A stretch of DNA of 64,000 nucleotides, taken from the NCBI GenBank assembly GCA_024400455.1, contig JAKSMU010000003.1, positions 1 to 64,000 of the forward strand. The letters are read 5' to 3'. The notes beneath the pieces were generated by a model. The model saw only the letters and a program-made list of their open reading frames with translations, did not search any database and was not told where the DNA came from. This DNA is from Bacteroidales bacterium. GTDB taxonomy: Bacteria; Bacteroidota; Bacteroidia; Bacteroidales; F082. The position numbers and the translations under genes are program-made. This document shows positions 24,804 to 34,413 of this stretch, one piece after another; position 1 is the first letter of the stretch; every line of letters starts with the position of its first letter.

Positions 24804-27800
24804 TTATCTGATATTCTCCGTAGCCGTCAATGCCTTTTCGGCCTTGCGCTTTTTGCGGCGGACGGCGCGGGTTTCCAATGAACAATAGAATGCCGGGATG
24901 AACAGCAGGGTAATCAAGGTGGAAACGGTCAAGCCCCATGCCACGGTGACACCCAATGAGTTCCACATTTCGGCACCTTCACCACGACCTAGAGCCAAAG
25001 GAATCATACCCAAGACTGTGGTCAGGGTGGTCATCAAGATAGGACGCAGACGTGAACGTGCGGCCTGAACGGTGGCTTCCTTCACATCGGTGCCGCGTTC
25101 TTCAAGCAGGGTGGTGTAGTCGATGAGCACGATACCGTTCTTCACGACGATACCCATCAGAATCAGGATGCCGACGAAGGCCATGACACCCAAAGCCATG
25201 TTGTTGGCCCACAAACCAATGAGGACGCCCGTGAAGGTGAACGGAACGGAGAACATGATGACGAATGGCTTCATCAGGTTCTCGAACTGAGCGGCCATCA
25301 CGATGTAAACCAAGATGATGATGAGAACGAGCAGCACGAACAAATCGCCGAACATTTCCTTCTGGGTTTCGTAGTCACCGGCAATAGTGGTGACGATTTC
25401 CTGCGGTATTTCAGTCTCTTCAATGACTTCATTTGCCATCTTTACGGCATCACTCAAGACCTGGCCTTTACCAAGCATGGCGGTGACTTTCACCAGACGT
25501 TCACGGTCTTTACGCTCGATTTGAGGAGGTGTCAGTGTTTCGACAACCTTGCCGAGGTCGCCGACGCGGACGGCTTGTCCGTAACCGTTGTAAATCTTGA
25601 TGTCTTCGATGTTCTCAATGCTCTGGCGGAATTCAGGAGCGTAACGCACACGGATGTCGTATTCGTCACCGTCTTCACGATAGTAAGAGGTAACAGATCC
25701 TTTGATTCTGTTGCTGACGTATGTTGCTGCCGTCGTGCTGTTCAAACCATTCAAAGCCAGCTTTTCACGGTCGAAGTCCACCTGATATTCAGGCGTGTAG
25801 GCATCGCGGCTGACAATGACCTGCTTGATGCCGCGGTCGCGGAGTTTTTGTGCCAGTTCGTTGGCGATGCGGTCGGTGGTGCCGAAATCGTAACCGTAGA
25901 CTTCAATCACGACAGATGATGAAGCACCCATGCCGCCGCCGCCTTCGTTGACATTGGCTTTCTTAATCTGTGGGATGGCATTCAGACGTGTGCGAATGTC
26001 TTCAGCGATTTCCGTCGAAGTGCGCAGACCGGCCTTGCGGCGTTCGGTCTTCGTGCCGATACGCAAGTTGTATGAAATAATGTGCGTACCATTGCTACGC
26101 ATGGAAGCAAAAGCATTGTCGGAGTCGGCCTGACCAAAACTGAAGTTACAGATCTTCACTTCAGGCATGGCCATAAACTCATCAGCCAATTCCTTTGCGA
26201 AGGCGCCAGTGACATCTTGTCCCGTACCGACAGGCAACTCAATGTTGATGGAAATACGGTCGGAGTCGCTCTTCGGCATCATTTCGGTCTTGATGAGTGG
26301 GCCGAAAACGATGACGGAAATCAGGAACAATCCAATCATGCTGAAGAACACAATCTTGCGGTGGTTAACAGCCCAATTGATTAGTCTTGCGTAACCGTTG
26401 CTGATGGCATCCAGACCTTTATTAATAGGTGTGAAGATAACCTTGTGCAGTTTGCCCTGGTAAGGGTTCATCACAAGCATCTTGGCGCACATCATAGGCA
26501 CCAAGGTCAAGGCGCCGGTGGTCGACACTATCATGATGATGGAAACGATCCAACCCAGCTGCTTGAACATCACGCCGGTGGTACCCTTAATCATGGTCAA
26601 AGGCAGGAACACGGCCAACATGGTAAGGGTAGAAGCGATAACCGAAAGCTGCACTTCCTGTGTGGCATGAACGGCGGCTTCCTTGGGTTTCTCACCTTTT
26701 TCAATATGTGTCGTAATGTTCTCCAAGACCACGATGGCATCGTCCACGACCATACCGATGGCCAACGAAAGTGCCGACATTGAAATGATGTTCAAGGTAT
26801 TGCCCGTTGCATACAGGTAAATCAGTGAGGCCAGCAATGAAATCGGGATGGCCAGCACGATGATGAAGGTGGCGCGCCAATGGCCCAAGAAGACGAACAC
26901 CACAAGCATGACCAAAAGGAAGGTGATGAAGATGGTGTCTCTCAAGCTGCTGATGGTACTGATGATGCTGGTGGAACCATCGACAATGATGGTGACCTTC
27001 ACATCTGACGGCAGGTTCTTTTCGATTTCATTCAGTTTTTTCTTGATGCCCTTGATGACGTTCACGGCATTGGCATCGGTCTGTTTCTGAATGGTGATGG
27101 TGGCACCCTGAACGCCGTTGCTATAGGATTCCTGCGAACGCTCTTCCGGTCCGTCAACCACGCGGGCGATGTCTCTCAGATAGATAGGAGCTCCGTTGAA
27201 ACTGCCCACGATGACGTCTTCCATTTCCTTTGCCGAACCAAATTCCTTCTGGATACGGATATTGTAGGAATTGGAGCCGATGTCCAAATAACCGGCAGGA
27301 ATGTTTCTATTCTCGTTCATCAAGGTCGTCGAGATAGTTTCCAGAGCCAGATTGTATGATTCCAGCTTGTTCGGGTCGACATAAACCTGGATTTCACGTT
27401 TTGGGGCGCCGCTTGCCGAAACGGTACCCACGCCGCTCACACGCGCCAAAGGCGTGGTGATTCGGTCGTCGATGATTTTCTCAAGTGCGGGAAGACTCTC
27501 TTCAGCCGTAACGCTCAAGAGCATGATAGGCATGTCTTCCGCATTGAATTTGAAAAGCACAGGGTTGGTGCAGCCATCCGGCAGATAGTTGCGCACAATG
27601 TCCAACTTGTCGCGCACGTTGTTGGTGGCGGTCTCAATGTCGATGCCGCTTTCAAATTCCAAGGAAATGACGGAAGTATTTTCCTTTGATGTTGATGAAA
27701 TGTGCTTCAAGTCAGGCACGGCATTGAGGGTGTTTTCCAAAGTCTTGGAAATATTGGTCTCAATATCCTGAGCACTGGCTCCTTGGTATGATGTCATGAC

Positions 27801-27938
27801 CATAATGAAGTTGGTCTCCATATCAGGCAACTGATTGATGGAGAGGTTCATCAAGGAAAAGACACCGAAAATGGCGATGGCAATGAACACCAATGCCGTC
27901 GTCACGGAATTATTTACTGCAGTTCTTTGTAGACTCAT
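24804..27938 (-). CDS. RND efflux pump inner-membrane subunit (HAE1 type)
   Basis: This protein of 1044 residues has the AcrB plan of two six-helix bundles and two large periplasmic loops. The motif LAIGMVVDDAIVVLEN carries the paired Asp residues of proton relay helix 4, marking the drug (HAE1) class rather than metal pumps. MTTLTTVLGMIPLALGRG in the second half is another family mark. It exports compounds through the TolC-like channel with the adaptor encoded just upstream (6-base gap). It normally would be followed by the PG0541-type gene, but an IVP gene intervenes. Confidence 0.97.
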   Translation of the reverse strand: MSLQRTAVNNSVTTALVFIAIAIFGVFSLMNLSINQLPDMETNFIMVMTSYQGASAQDIETNISKTLENTLNAVPDLKHISSTSKENTSVISLEFESGIDIETATNNVRDKLDIVRNYLPDGCTNPVLFKFNAEDMPIMLLSVTAEESLPALEKIIDDRITTPLARVSGVGTVSASGAPKREIQVYVDPNKLESYNLALETISTTLMNENRNIPAGYLDIGSNSYNIRIQKEFGSAKEMEDVIVGSFNGAPIYLRDIARVVDGPEERSQESYSNGVQGATITIQKQTDANAVNVIKGIKKKLNEIEKNLPSDVKVTIIVDGSTSIISTISSLRDTIFITFLLVMLVVFVFLGHWRATFIIVLAIPISLLASLIYLYATGNTLNIISMSALSLAIGMVVDDAIVVLENITTHIEKGEKPKEAAVHATQEVQLSVIASTLTMLAVFLPLTMIKGTTGVMFKQLGWIVSIIMIVSTTGALTLVPMMCAKMLVMNPYQGKLHKVIFTPINKGLDAISNGYARLINWAVNHRKIVFFSMIGLFLISVIVFGPLIKTEMMPKSDSDRISINIELPVGTGQDVTGAFAKELADEFMAMPEVKICNFSFGQADSDNAFASMRSNGTHIISYNLRIGTKTERRKAGLRTSTEIAEDIRTRLNAIPQIKKANVNEGGGGMGASSSVVIEVYGYDFGTTDRIANELAQKLRDRGIKQVIVSRDAYTPEYQVDFDREKLALNGLNSTTAATYVSNRIKGSVTSYYREDGDEYDIRVRYAPEFRQSIENIEDIKIYNGYGQAVRVGDLGKVVETLTPPQIERKDRERLVKVTAMLGKGQVLSDAVKMANEVIEETEIPQEIVTTIAGDYETQKEMFGDLFVLLVLIIILVYIVMAAQFENLMKPFVIMFSVPFTFTGVLIGLWANNMALGVMAFVGILILMGIVVKNGIVLIDYTTLLEERGTDVKEATVQAARSRLRPILMTTLTTVLGMIPLALGRGEGAEMWNSLGVTVAWGLTVSTLITLLFIPAFYCSLETRAVRRKKRKAEKALTATENIR

Positions 27939-27944
27939 GGCGTG

Positions 27945-28976
27945 TTACTCTTTAACCTTTACTTCAATGCCATTCTTCAAACGGGCCTGACCTTCGGTGA
28001 CGACTCTGTCGCCTTCGTTGAGGCCGCTAATGATTTCATACTTGTCGCCCAAACGCTTGCCGACTTCCACCAACTGATACTTGACGGTGTTGTCAGCCTG
28101 GAGCACATAAATGAAATGTTCGCCCGAACCCACTTGCTTGACCACGGAGACATCGGGAACGACAACGTGATGGTTGGTACCGAAGTTGGCCGTGACGCGG
28201 GCAAACATGCCTGGACGCAGCTTCTGGTCCTTGTTGTCGACGATGACTTCAACAGGGAAGGTGTGCGTGTTGGCGTTGATGGTAGGGTAGATGAGGTTGA
28301 CCTTGCCCTTGAACACTTCGTTAGGATAAGCGTCGACGGTCACATCGAATTCCATACCGGTGTGGACTTCGGTGAACTGGCTTTCCGAAACGTTGATGAG
28401 CATCTTCACAGGAATGATCTGCTCGACGACGAAAATAGGCTGAGTCATGGCATACATGTCGCCTTTGTCGTAGTTACGGGCCGTGACGACGCCACTGATA
28501 GGACTTCTCAACTTTGTGTTTTCCAAAAGGTTGGCGTAAGTCTTTTTCTGAATGTTAAGCGACATGACGGCCAAATCATAATCGGCTTGTGAAACACCGC
28601 CAATCTTGTAAAGTTCGGTGATGCGGCCCAGTTCGATGGAGTCGTTCACATATTGTAGGCGACTCTTGGCGAGATTGGCATCGTCCATGGTGGCAAGCAG
28701 CTGACCTTTGCTGACCTTTTTGCCGACTTCGACATAGATGTTGTTGATACGGCCTGCGGTCTGCGAAACGATGTTGTTCGTGGCGTTAGGCTCGACATTG
28801 GAGGTGTAGGTGGTCGTGATGTCGATGTCTTCAGCGACAACGGTCACCACGCTGACTAACGGTGTCACTTGCTGAGGTGCGGCAGTTTGTTGTTCCTTGC
28901 CACTTTCCTTTGAGCCGCAGGCGGTCAATATGCCGGCAACGGCAATAGCGATGAGGGTAAATTTTGTGTATTTCAT
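27945..28976 (-). CDS. RND efflux periplasmic adaptor (membrane fusion protein)
   Basis: This lipoprotein of 343 residues (LTACGSK lipobox) has the AcrA/HlyD order: the first half of the lipoyl domain (GRINNIYVEVGKKVSKGQLLATMDD), a short alpha-hairpin, the second lipoyl half (LRSPISGVVTARNYDKGDMY), a beta-barrel and a membrane-proximal domain ending INGLNEGDRVVTEGQARLKNGIEV-like. It links the RND subunit to the outer-membrane channel. It lies 33 bases after the TolC-like gene and 6 bases before the RND gene. Confidence 0.96.
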   Translation of the reverse strand: MKYTKFTLIAIAVAGILTACGSKESGKEQQTAAPQQVTPLVSVVTVVAEDIDITTTYTSNVEPNATNNIVSQTAGRINNIYVEVGKKVSKGQLLATMDDANLAKSRLQYVNDSIELGRITELYKIGGVSQADYDLAVMSLNIQKKTYANLLENTKLRSPISGVVTARNYDKGDMYAMTQPIFVVEQIIPVKMLINVSESQFTEVHTGMEFDVTVDAYPNEVFKGKVNLIYPTINANTHTFPVEVIVDNKDQKLRPGMFARVTANFGTNHHVVVPDVSVVKQVGSGEHFIYVLQADNTVKYQLVEVGKRLGDKYEIISGLNEGDRVVTEGQARLKNGIEVKVKE

Positions 28977-29009
28977 TGATATAAGTATTAATTTCGTTTA
29001 TTGAATCAT

Positions 29010-30314
29010 TTATTCTTCCTTACCAAGCAATTCGTCTAACGATGCCTTGGCCACCATATAGTCGTACACAGCCTGGTTCATAGTGAGCTGCGATTGGGTC
29101 AAAGCTAACTGAGCATCATTCAAGTCAACCAAGGTGATTTTACCGATTTCGTACATCTTTTCCGAAATCTGATAGCTCTTCAGCGCAAGATCAACGGTGC
29201 TCTTAGCGGCAGCGTAGTTTTTCAGGCAAAGCGCCATTTTGTCCGTGTAGTTCTTGGCAGCGATGTTCAGGTTGCGTTCGGTGTCTTCCTTTTGGAGATT
29301 CATCATGTCGATGGCTTTTCTAGTCTGCTTGATGTTGTTGCGTTTGGCAAAACCATCAAAGATTGGGATGTTGAGACTGACAGCAGCTGTTGATGTGGGG
29401 TGCCAGGTCAGTTCGTCATCGCCCATTGCCATGTAGTTATAACCGATGTTGGCGGCGAGGGTTGGGATATACTGTGCCTTCTGCATCTTTAGGGTGGCGT
29501 CGAGCTGCTTGAGCTGGATGTCGAACTGCTGTAAAGCGCTGTTGTTTCCCAAATTCGTCGGGTTGTTCAGAGCAAGCATCTCAGGGGCGTAGTCATCGAG
29601 GTTGCCAACGACTTCGACCTCGGTATCGAGGTTGATACCCATCAAGGCTTTCAACTGCCAAGTGGCGAGGACGACGGTGTTCTCGGCACTCGAGACATTT
29701 GGTTCAGCATTCATCATGTTGACTTGAGCACGGAGCATTTCCTGTTCCGAGGCCTTGCCTACGTTATAGCGCTGTAAAGTGCGGTCGTAGTTTTTCTCGG
29801 CATTGTCGTAGACCTGTTGCATCAAGTCAAGCGATTCCTGAGCCAGCAGAGCGCCATAAAAAGCCTGTTTGACCTGCGATATGAGCGACACCTTAGATGA
29901 ACGAGCCTGTTCGACAGCCATTTCAACATCCAAAGCCGATAGTTTCAAGCTCTGCCAGAGTTGAGCGTTGATGAGAGGCATGGATGCCGATACGCCTGCG
30001 TTGATGTTGTTATCGCGTCCTACCTTGATTTCCATAGGGTTGCCACCCATATCCATCACCATCACTTGTTTTTTCAAGGTGCGCTGATAGGAACCGCTGG
30101 CGCTGATGTTAGGATAGAGAGAGGCATAACTGCCTTTTTTTGCATAGCCGCTTCTTTCGACGGTCATGTCGGCAATTTTGACGGTGTTGCTTTCCGACAG
30201 CGCCACTTCAAGAGCCTGGTCCAGCGTAAGTTGTACGGGTTGCTGCGCCCATGCGGAAGTCAATCCGGTAAATAAGGTGGCAGCAGAAATGATACATAAT
30301 TTCAGTTTGTTCAT
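29010..30314 (-). CDS. TolC-like outer-membrane channel of the RND pump
   Basis: This protein of 434 residues has a signal peptide (ending TSAWAQ) and two repeats of the outer-membrane efflux protein domain with long helices (LTLDQALEVALSESNTVKIADM; YQISEKMYEIGKITLVDLNDAQLALTQSQ). It is the first gene of the pump operon, so the upstream gap (30315-30551) must hold the operon promoter and that of the divergent kinase. I see no convincing -7 box for this side. Confidence 0.95.
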   Translation of the reverse strand: MNKLKLCIISAATLFTGLTSAWAQQPVQLTLDQALEVALSESNTVKIADMTVERSGYAKKGSYASLYPNISASGSYQRTLKKQVMVMDMGGNPMEIKVGRDNNINAGVSASMPLINAQLWQSLKLSALDVEMAVEQARSSKVSLISQVKQAFYGALLAQESLDLMQQVYDNAEKNYDRTLQRYNVGKASEQEMLRAQVNMMNAEPNVSSAENTVVLATWQLKALMGINLDTEVEVVGNLDDYAPEMLALNNPTNLGNNSALQQFDIQLKQLDATLKMQKAQYIPTLAANIGYNYMAMGDDELTWHPTSTAAVSLNIPIFDGFAKRNNIKQTRKAIDMMNLQKEDTERNLNIAAKNYTDKMALCLKNYAAAKSTVDLALKSYQISEKMYEIGKITLVDLNDAQLALTQSQLTMNQAVYDYMVAKASLDELLGKEE

Positions 30315-30525
30315 TTTATCTGTTTGTATTACTATTATACCTATTTATTATGCACTATTTTTTCAGTTTGCAAAGAAACGCAAAAAAACGCTTGATTGTA
30401 TAACAATTCAACGAAATAATTGGTTGCTTCAATGATTAAATAAACATCTAAATTTTCTCACTTTTTTTTAATTGATGTTTTATCATATTTTGTTGAAAAA
30501 AGCAACAAAAACCAATAAATCCGTT

Positions 30526-30534
30526 TACATTTGC
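30526..30534 (+). promoter_or_regulatory. -7 promoter box for the LytS-like kinase
   Basis: TACATTTGC, 17 bases before the ATG at 30552. Confidence 0.65.
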
Positions 30535-30551
30535 AGAAAAATTCGGAACGG

Positions 30552-31601
30552 ATGAAAACACAGCATGCTGATACCAATTTAGGGTTCATCGACCGCCTTC
30601 ATAAGAAAGGTGTGACTTGGATAATCCTGTTTGGCGTGTTTTTCGCAGCCAACCCCAACAACAGTTATCTCTTCAAGCTGCTCGACTCGGTCGCGTTCGT
30701 GCTCGAAGTGATTCTTCTGGTGGCTTTCGTCAATAAGGTGCTGATCCGTTATCTGCTTGCAAAGCAAAAGACCATCATCTTCATCACTCTCAGTTTCTTT
30801 GCTGTTCTGTTCTGGGCCTTCCTGTCGGCCGTCATCCGCATCTTCCTGCTGATTCATGTCGTCGAGACGCCCATCGAAGAAATTCTGAGCCATAGTCCGC
30901 TGCCATTTTTGCTCGGAACAATTTGGTTCATAGCCGTCTACGCCGTCACTTTGATTTTCTATTACCAAAGAAAAGAAAACGAAGACCGCATCACCGCCGA
31001 CAAACTGAAAAGCGAAAAACTCGACATGGAACTGCGCTACCTGAAGTCGCAAATCAATCCGCATTTCCTGTTCAATGCCATGAACAACATCTATTCAATG
31101 GTTTATATGAAAGACGACAATGCAGCCGACGGCGTGCTGAAACTGTCAGAGATGCTGCGTTATGTGCTGGTGGACTGCCAAGCCGACGTGATTCCCTTGG
31201 CTAAAGAGGTGAAATATGTGGAGAATTTCATCGATTTCCAAATGATGCGCATGGAAAAGGAATGCGACATGCAGTTTGAGAAAAACATAGAGAATGAGAA
31301 TTTCATGATTGCGCCCATGCTGCTGCAACCCATTGCCGAAAACTGCTTCAAATACAGCCGCTTGGAGAGCAATCCCGAAGGATATGTTCACATACGGCTC
31401 ACGCAGAAAGACAACCATTTCCGTTTTGAAGCAGAAAACAGCGTGGCGCAGAATGCCGTGGCTGTGCCTTCCAACCGTGAGGTGAAGTCGGGGATAGGGC
31501 AGAAGAACGTGCGCCAGCGCCTTATGTTGCATTACGGAGGAAATTACCGTTTTGACGTTAAGGAAAGTGTTGGAAAATATAAAGTTACAATTGAAATATG
31601 A
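30552..31601 (+). CDS. LytS/YehU-like sensor histidine kinase
   Basis: This protein of 349 residues has four N-terminal membrane helices (about 15-135), a short linker and a His_kinase domain: LKSQINPHFLFNAMNNIYSMV contains the phosphorylated His, PMLLQPIAENCFKYS is the N box and SGIGQKNVRQRL the G box. It lacks a separate sensor domain, so it probably senses membrane or envelope state. The stop overlaps the start of the LytTR regulator (ATGA), marking a two-gene operon. It is divergent from the RND pump operon, which it may regulate. Confidence 0.94.
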   Translation: MKTQHADTNLGFIDRLHKKGVTWIILFGVFFAANPNNSYLFKLLDSVAFVLEVILLVAFVNKVLIRYLLAKQKTIIFITLSFFAVLFWAFLSAVIRIFLLIHVVETPIEEILSHSPLPFLLGTIWFIAVYAVTLIFYYQRKENEDRITADKLKSEKLDMELRYLKSQINPHFLFNAMNNIYSMVYMKDDNAADGVLKLSEMLRYVLVDCQADVIPLAKEVKYVENFIDFQMMRMEKECDMQFEKNIENENFMIAPMLLQPIAENCFKYSRLESNPEGYVHIRLTQKDNHFRFEAENSVAQNAVAVPSNREVKSGIGQKNVRQRLMLHYGGNYRFDVKESVGKYKVTIEI

Positions 31602-32326
31602 CAGAAGAAAAATACAATGTAGTTATCGTTGACGATGAGTTTTTGGCCAGAAAACTGTTGCAGGATTATGTTTCAAAAATAGATTCGCTGCGTCTTGTGG
31701 CGAGCTGCTCGAATGCCATCGAAACCATCGCAGCATTGAAGAACAACAAGGTCGACATTTTGCTGCTCGACATCCAGATGCCCGACATCACCGGACTGGA
31801 ATTGGTGCAGAGCCTCGAACACAAACCAGCCATCATTTTCACGACGGCTTATTCCGAATTTGCGGTCGACGCTTTCAACCTAGGCGTTACCGACTATCTG
31901 CTGAAGCCTTTCGATTTCCCGCGTTTCTTCCAAGCCATCAACAAGGCGATCGGGAACCAGACACATGCAAACGCAAATCTAGCACCGGATACAATAGATT
32001 CAGTCAGCCAGTCGGCCGATTTCATCACCGTAAAAGCCGATTACAAACTATACAAGATCAACTACGACGACTTGCTTTACATCGAAGGTCAGCACGAATA
32101 TGTCACCTTCCACACGCCACAGCGCCGCATCACGGCCTTGTTTGCCTTGAAAGATTTGGAGGAACTGCTGCCTAACGACCGTTTCGTAAGGGTTCACAAG
32201 TCCTATATCGTTTCCTTCAGGCACATTCAGGACCTCGACAAATCGGATGTGACCGTTGCCGGCACCAAAATCCCCGTCGGAGCCAGTTACCGCGATGAAC
32301 TCTTAAACAGGCTGCAAGTAGGGTAG
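31598..32326 (+). CDS. LytTR-family response regulator
   Basis: This protein of 242 residues has a receiver domain (VVIVDDEFLAR, LLLDIQMPDITG with the phosphoryl Asp, FTTAYSEFAVDAFNLGVTDYLLKPF) and a C-terminal LytTR DNA-binding domain (about 145-240; LLYIEGQHEYVTFHT, RFVRVHKSYIVSF). It is the partner of the overlapping kinase gene. LytTR regulators bind paired imperfect direct repeats; I did not find convincing ones near the pump operon. Confidence 0.96.
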   Translation: MTEEKYNVVIVDDEFLARKLLQDYVSKIDSLRLVASCSNAIETIAALKNNKVDILLLDIQMPDITGLELVQSLEHKPAIIFTTAYSEFAVDAFNLGVTDYLLKPFDFPRFFQAINKAIGNQTHANANLAPDTIDSVSQSADFITVKADYKLYKINYDDLLYIEGQHEYVTFHTPQRRITALFALKDLEELLPNDRFVRVHKSYIVSFRHIQDLDKSDVTVAGTKIPVGASYRDELLNRLQVG

Positions 32327-32401
32327 AACGAAAAAAAACGGTCTATGCGTCAGCCTTTTCACTGCCAAAATTTTTAACGGGCAACAATAAAAATAATTTT
32401 C

Positions 32402-32410
32402 TATTTTTGC
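32402..32410 (+). promoter_or_regulatory. -7 promoter box for the DUF5714 gene
   Basis: TATTTTTGC, 34 bases before the ATG at 32445. Confidence 0.7.
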
Positions 32411-32444
32411 CTGTTGAAAATATCATGACCTAACATCATTTCTA

Positions 32445-33239
32445 ATGAAACGAAGATTTATTCTCATGTTGCTGGCAGTGGCTTTTGTGACGGCTTGCAA
32501 CCGTCAGGAAAACAGACAGAACGAAGAACAACAGACTACCGAAACTATGCAAAACGAAGAATGCCTTATATGCGGAGCGCCTCTGGAATACTTGCCGCAA
32601 GACACAATGATGACCTGCGTCCTATGCCACAAAAAGGAGATGAGCAAGACTCAATGCGTCAACGGACATTACATCTGCAACGAATGTCACACCGCCGGGA
32701 TGGACTCCATTATGGCAGTATGCCTATCCGACACCTCGCGCAACCCGATAGAAATCCTTGAACGGTTAATGTCGATGTCTTTCTGCCACATGCATGGTCC
32801 TGAACACCATGTGCTTGTGGGCGCATCGCTGCTCACGGCCTATCACAATGCCGGTGGTGACATTGACTTGCCCAAAGCCCTGACGGAAATCATGTCACGC
32901 GGCAAACAGGTGCCAGGTGGTGCTTGTGGCTATTGGGGTGCTTGTGGTGCTTCGATCAGCACGGGCATGTTCCTTTCCATCGTCACGCGCAACACGCCAC
33001 TCTCCGGCGAGTCGTGGAACCTGACCAATAAGATGACTGCAACGGCATTGGCACAAGTGGCCGAACATGGCGGACCTCGTTGCTGCAAGCGCGATTCTTA
33101 TCTCTCAATCCTCGCTGCCATAGATTTCGTGAAGGAAAACTTAGGCGTTGAGATGGAAAAAACCGAAGTTGTCTGCTCACGGTCGCAGCGCAACAACCAA
33201 TGTCTTGGTGAACGCTGCCCATTTTTTCCAAAGAAATAA
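32445..33239 (+). CDS. DUF5714-like Cys-rich protein with a lipoprotein signal
   Basis: This protein of 264 residues is rich in Cys. After an N-terminal lipobox (LLAVAFVTACNRQ) and an acidic linker, residues from about 40 have the layout of DUF5714 proteins of methanogens and anaerobes: CLICGAPL, TCVLCHKKE, YICNECH, MHGPEHHVLVG, GGACGYWGACGAS and GPRCCKRDS. The CxxC pairs suggest bound metal or FeS. Relatives known to me are cytoplasmic, so the export signal is odd. An internal Met at residue 37 (MQNEECLICG) would give the usual cytoplasmic form. The role is unknown; the family is often seen with SAM or redox enzymes, none of which is adjacent here. Confidence 0.75.
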   Translation: MKRRFILMLLAVAFVTACNRQENRQNEEQQTTETMQNEECLICGAPLEYLPQDTMMTCVLCHKKEMSKTQCVNGHYICNECHTAGMDSIMAVCLSDTSRNPIEILERLMSMSFCHMHGPEHHVLVGASLLTAYHNAGGDIDLPKALTEIMSRGKQVPGGACGYWGACGASISTGMFLSIVTRNTPLSGESWNLTNKMTATALAQVAEHGGPRCCKRDSYLSILAAIDFVKENLGVEMEKTEVVCSRSQRNNQCLGERCPFFPKK

Positions 33240-33246
33240 AATCGCA

Positions 33247-33299
33247 CCTTCGACAAACTCTTGAAATTGTAAAATTTCCGTTCATTGAGTTTGTCAAAA
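33247..33299. repeat. Decayed REP-like inverted repeat
   Basis: CCTTCGACAAACTC (33247-33260) and GAGTTTGTCAAAA (33287-33299) are inverted and resemble a worn copy of the element that lies inside mnmE. Confidence 0.5.
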
Positions 33300-33310
33300 T
33301 GATGATTAAG

Positions 33311-33461
33311 TCATGCAGGCATTGCTTCAACGCTCATGGCCCTGACGCCAGTATTGATTATTTTGCCTTACGCGCTTATCAATCATCAGAAAGTCACTAT
33401 CCGCGAGATGATTGGAACGCTGATAACCATACTGGGCGTTGCTTTGTTCTTCTTGCTGTAA
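33311..33461 (+). pseudogene. Remnant of a DMT/EamA-type transporter, C-terminal end
   Basis: From the ATG at 33335 the translation reads MALTPVLIILPYALINHQKV TIREMIGT, the last helices and loop of an EamA/DMT permease. An extra T near 33420 then breaks the frame; reading on one frame over gives ITILGVALFFLL and a stop at 33459. A second frame change occurs before 33335, where MQALLQR is in another frame. Only about 50 residues remain of a protein of about 290. The remnant lies between a decayed REP and the terminator of the rluA gene, in a gap of about 250 bases with no intact gene. Confidence 0.7.
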
Positions 33462-33469
33462 GACATGAA

Positions 33470-33490
33470 AAAAGCCGCTGAGCGGCTTTT
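33470..33490. terminator. Bidirectional terminator at the end of the rluA gene
   Basis: AAAAGCCGCT and AGCGGCTTTT are perfect arms around one base, with A and T runs at both sides. Confidence 0.75.
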
Positions 33491-33492
33491 GA

Positions 33493-34401
33493 TTATTTTT
33501 GAGGAAATGGTTTCTCAAACACGGCAGGGAAGGGCGTCTCAAATTCCAAATCTTTTCCCGTAACCGGATGATGGAAACACAGCTTATAGGCATGCAAGCC
33601 AAGACGGCCTAAAGGGTTGTCGCCATTGCCGTATTTCGGGTCACCGACAACGGGATGACCGATGTCCTGCATGTGAACGCGGATTTGGTTCTTGCGACCT
33701 GTCTCCAAACGACATTCCACCAAGGAATAGCGTTTGTTGCTGATGAGCGTTTCGTAATAGGTCTCGGCGTATTTTCCACCATTATCCGTTGGACTTGAAT
33801 AGGTTATGAAAGCCTTGTTGTCCTTGAGCCATGAGGCGACTTTACCTTCGTGCTCTTCCATCTGTCCACTGACCACACAAACATAACGGCGATCGTAAAC
33901 GGTGCCTTTCCAGTCTTCCTCAAACATCAAGGCGACTTTCTTGTCCTTTGCAAAAAGCATAAGGCCGGAAGTGTCGCGGTCGAGGCGATGGATAGTGTGG
34001 GCACGGCAGCGCTGCTGTGAGACGATAAAATACTGGTTCAGTATGCTTTGTGCCGTATCGACTTCTTTAGTAGGACTATTGGTGAGCAAGCCTTCCTTTT
34101 TGTCGATTACGACCAAATACTTGTCTTCGTAGACGATTTTCAGCCATTGGCTGTGGAAACGCTCTTTGGCGGTTGGTTTACCGATTTCAACCACCATGCC
34201 GGGCTGGAGGGCAAAGTCAAATTGTGTCGTTTTTTCTTCGTCGACAGAAACGACTTTGTTGGCCAACATGCGTTTCACCTTGTTACGACTGATGCCATCG
34301 AGTTTCTTCATCAGGAACTCCATAAGTGGTGCAGGTTCCGTGACGTTGAATTTCAACGGATTCTTCTGCGAATGAGGCGTTTTCTTATTGTCGCTTTTCA
34401 T
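33493..34401 (-). CDS. RluA-family rRNA/tRNA pseudouridine synthase
   Basis: This protein of 302 residues has an N-terminal S4 RNA-binding domain (PLMEFLMKKLDGISRNKVKRMLANKVVSVD) and a catalytic domain with HRLDRDTSGLMLFAK, where the second Asp is the catalytic residue, and KNQIRVHMQDIGHPVVGDPKYG. It isomerises uridine in RNA, in the RluC/RluD class; the exact target site cannot be told from the sequence. An upstream in-frame GTG at 34407 is a weaker start. It follows the DUF6263 gene with 12 bases between. Confidence 0.94.
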   Translation of the reverse strand: MKSDNKKTPHSQKNPLKFNVTEPAPLMEFLMKKLDGISRNKVKRMLANKVVSVDEEKTTQFDFALQPGMVVEIGKPTAKERFHSQWLKIVYEDKYLVVIDKKEGLLTNSPTKEVDTAQSILNQYFIVSQQRCRAHTIHRLDRDTSGLMLFAKDKKVALMFEEDWKGTVYDRRYVCVVSGQMEEHEGKVASWLKDNKAFITYSSPTDNGGKYAETYYETLISNKRYSLVECRLETGRKNQIRVHMQDIGHPVVGDPKYGNGDNPLGRLGLHAYKLCFHHPVTGKDLEFETPFPAVFEKPFPQK

Positions 34402-34413
34402 TGTCACGTGAAA

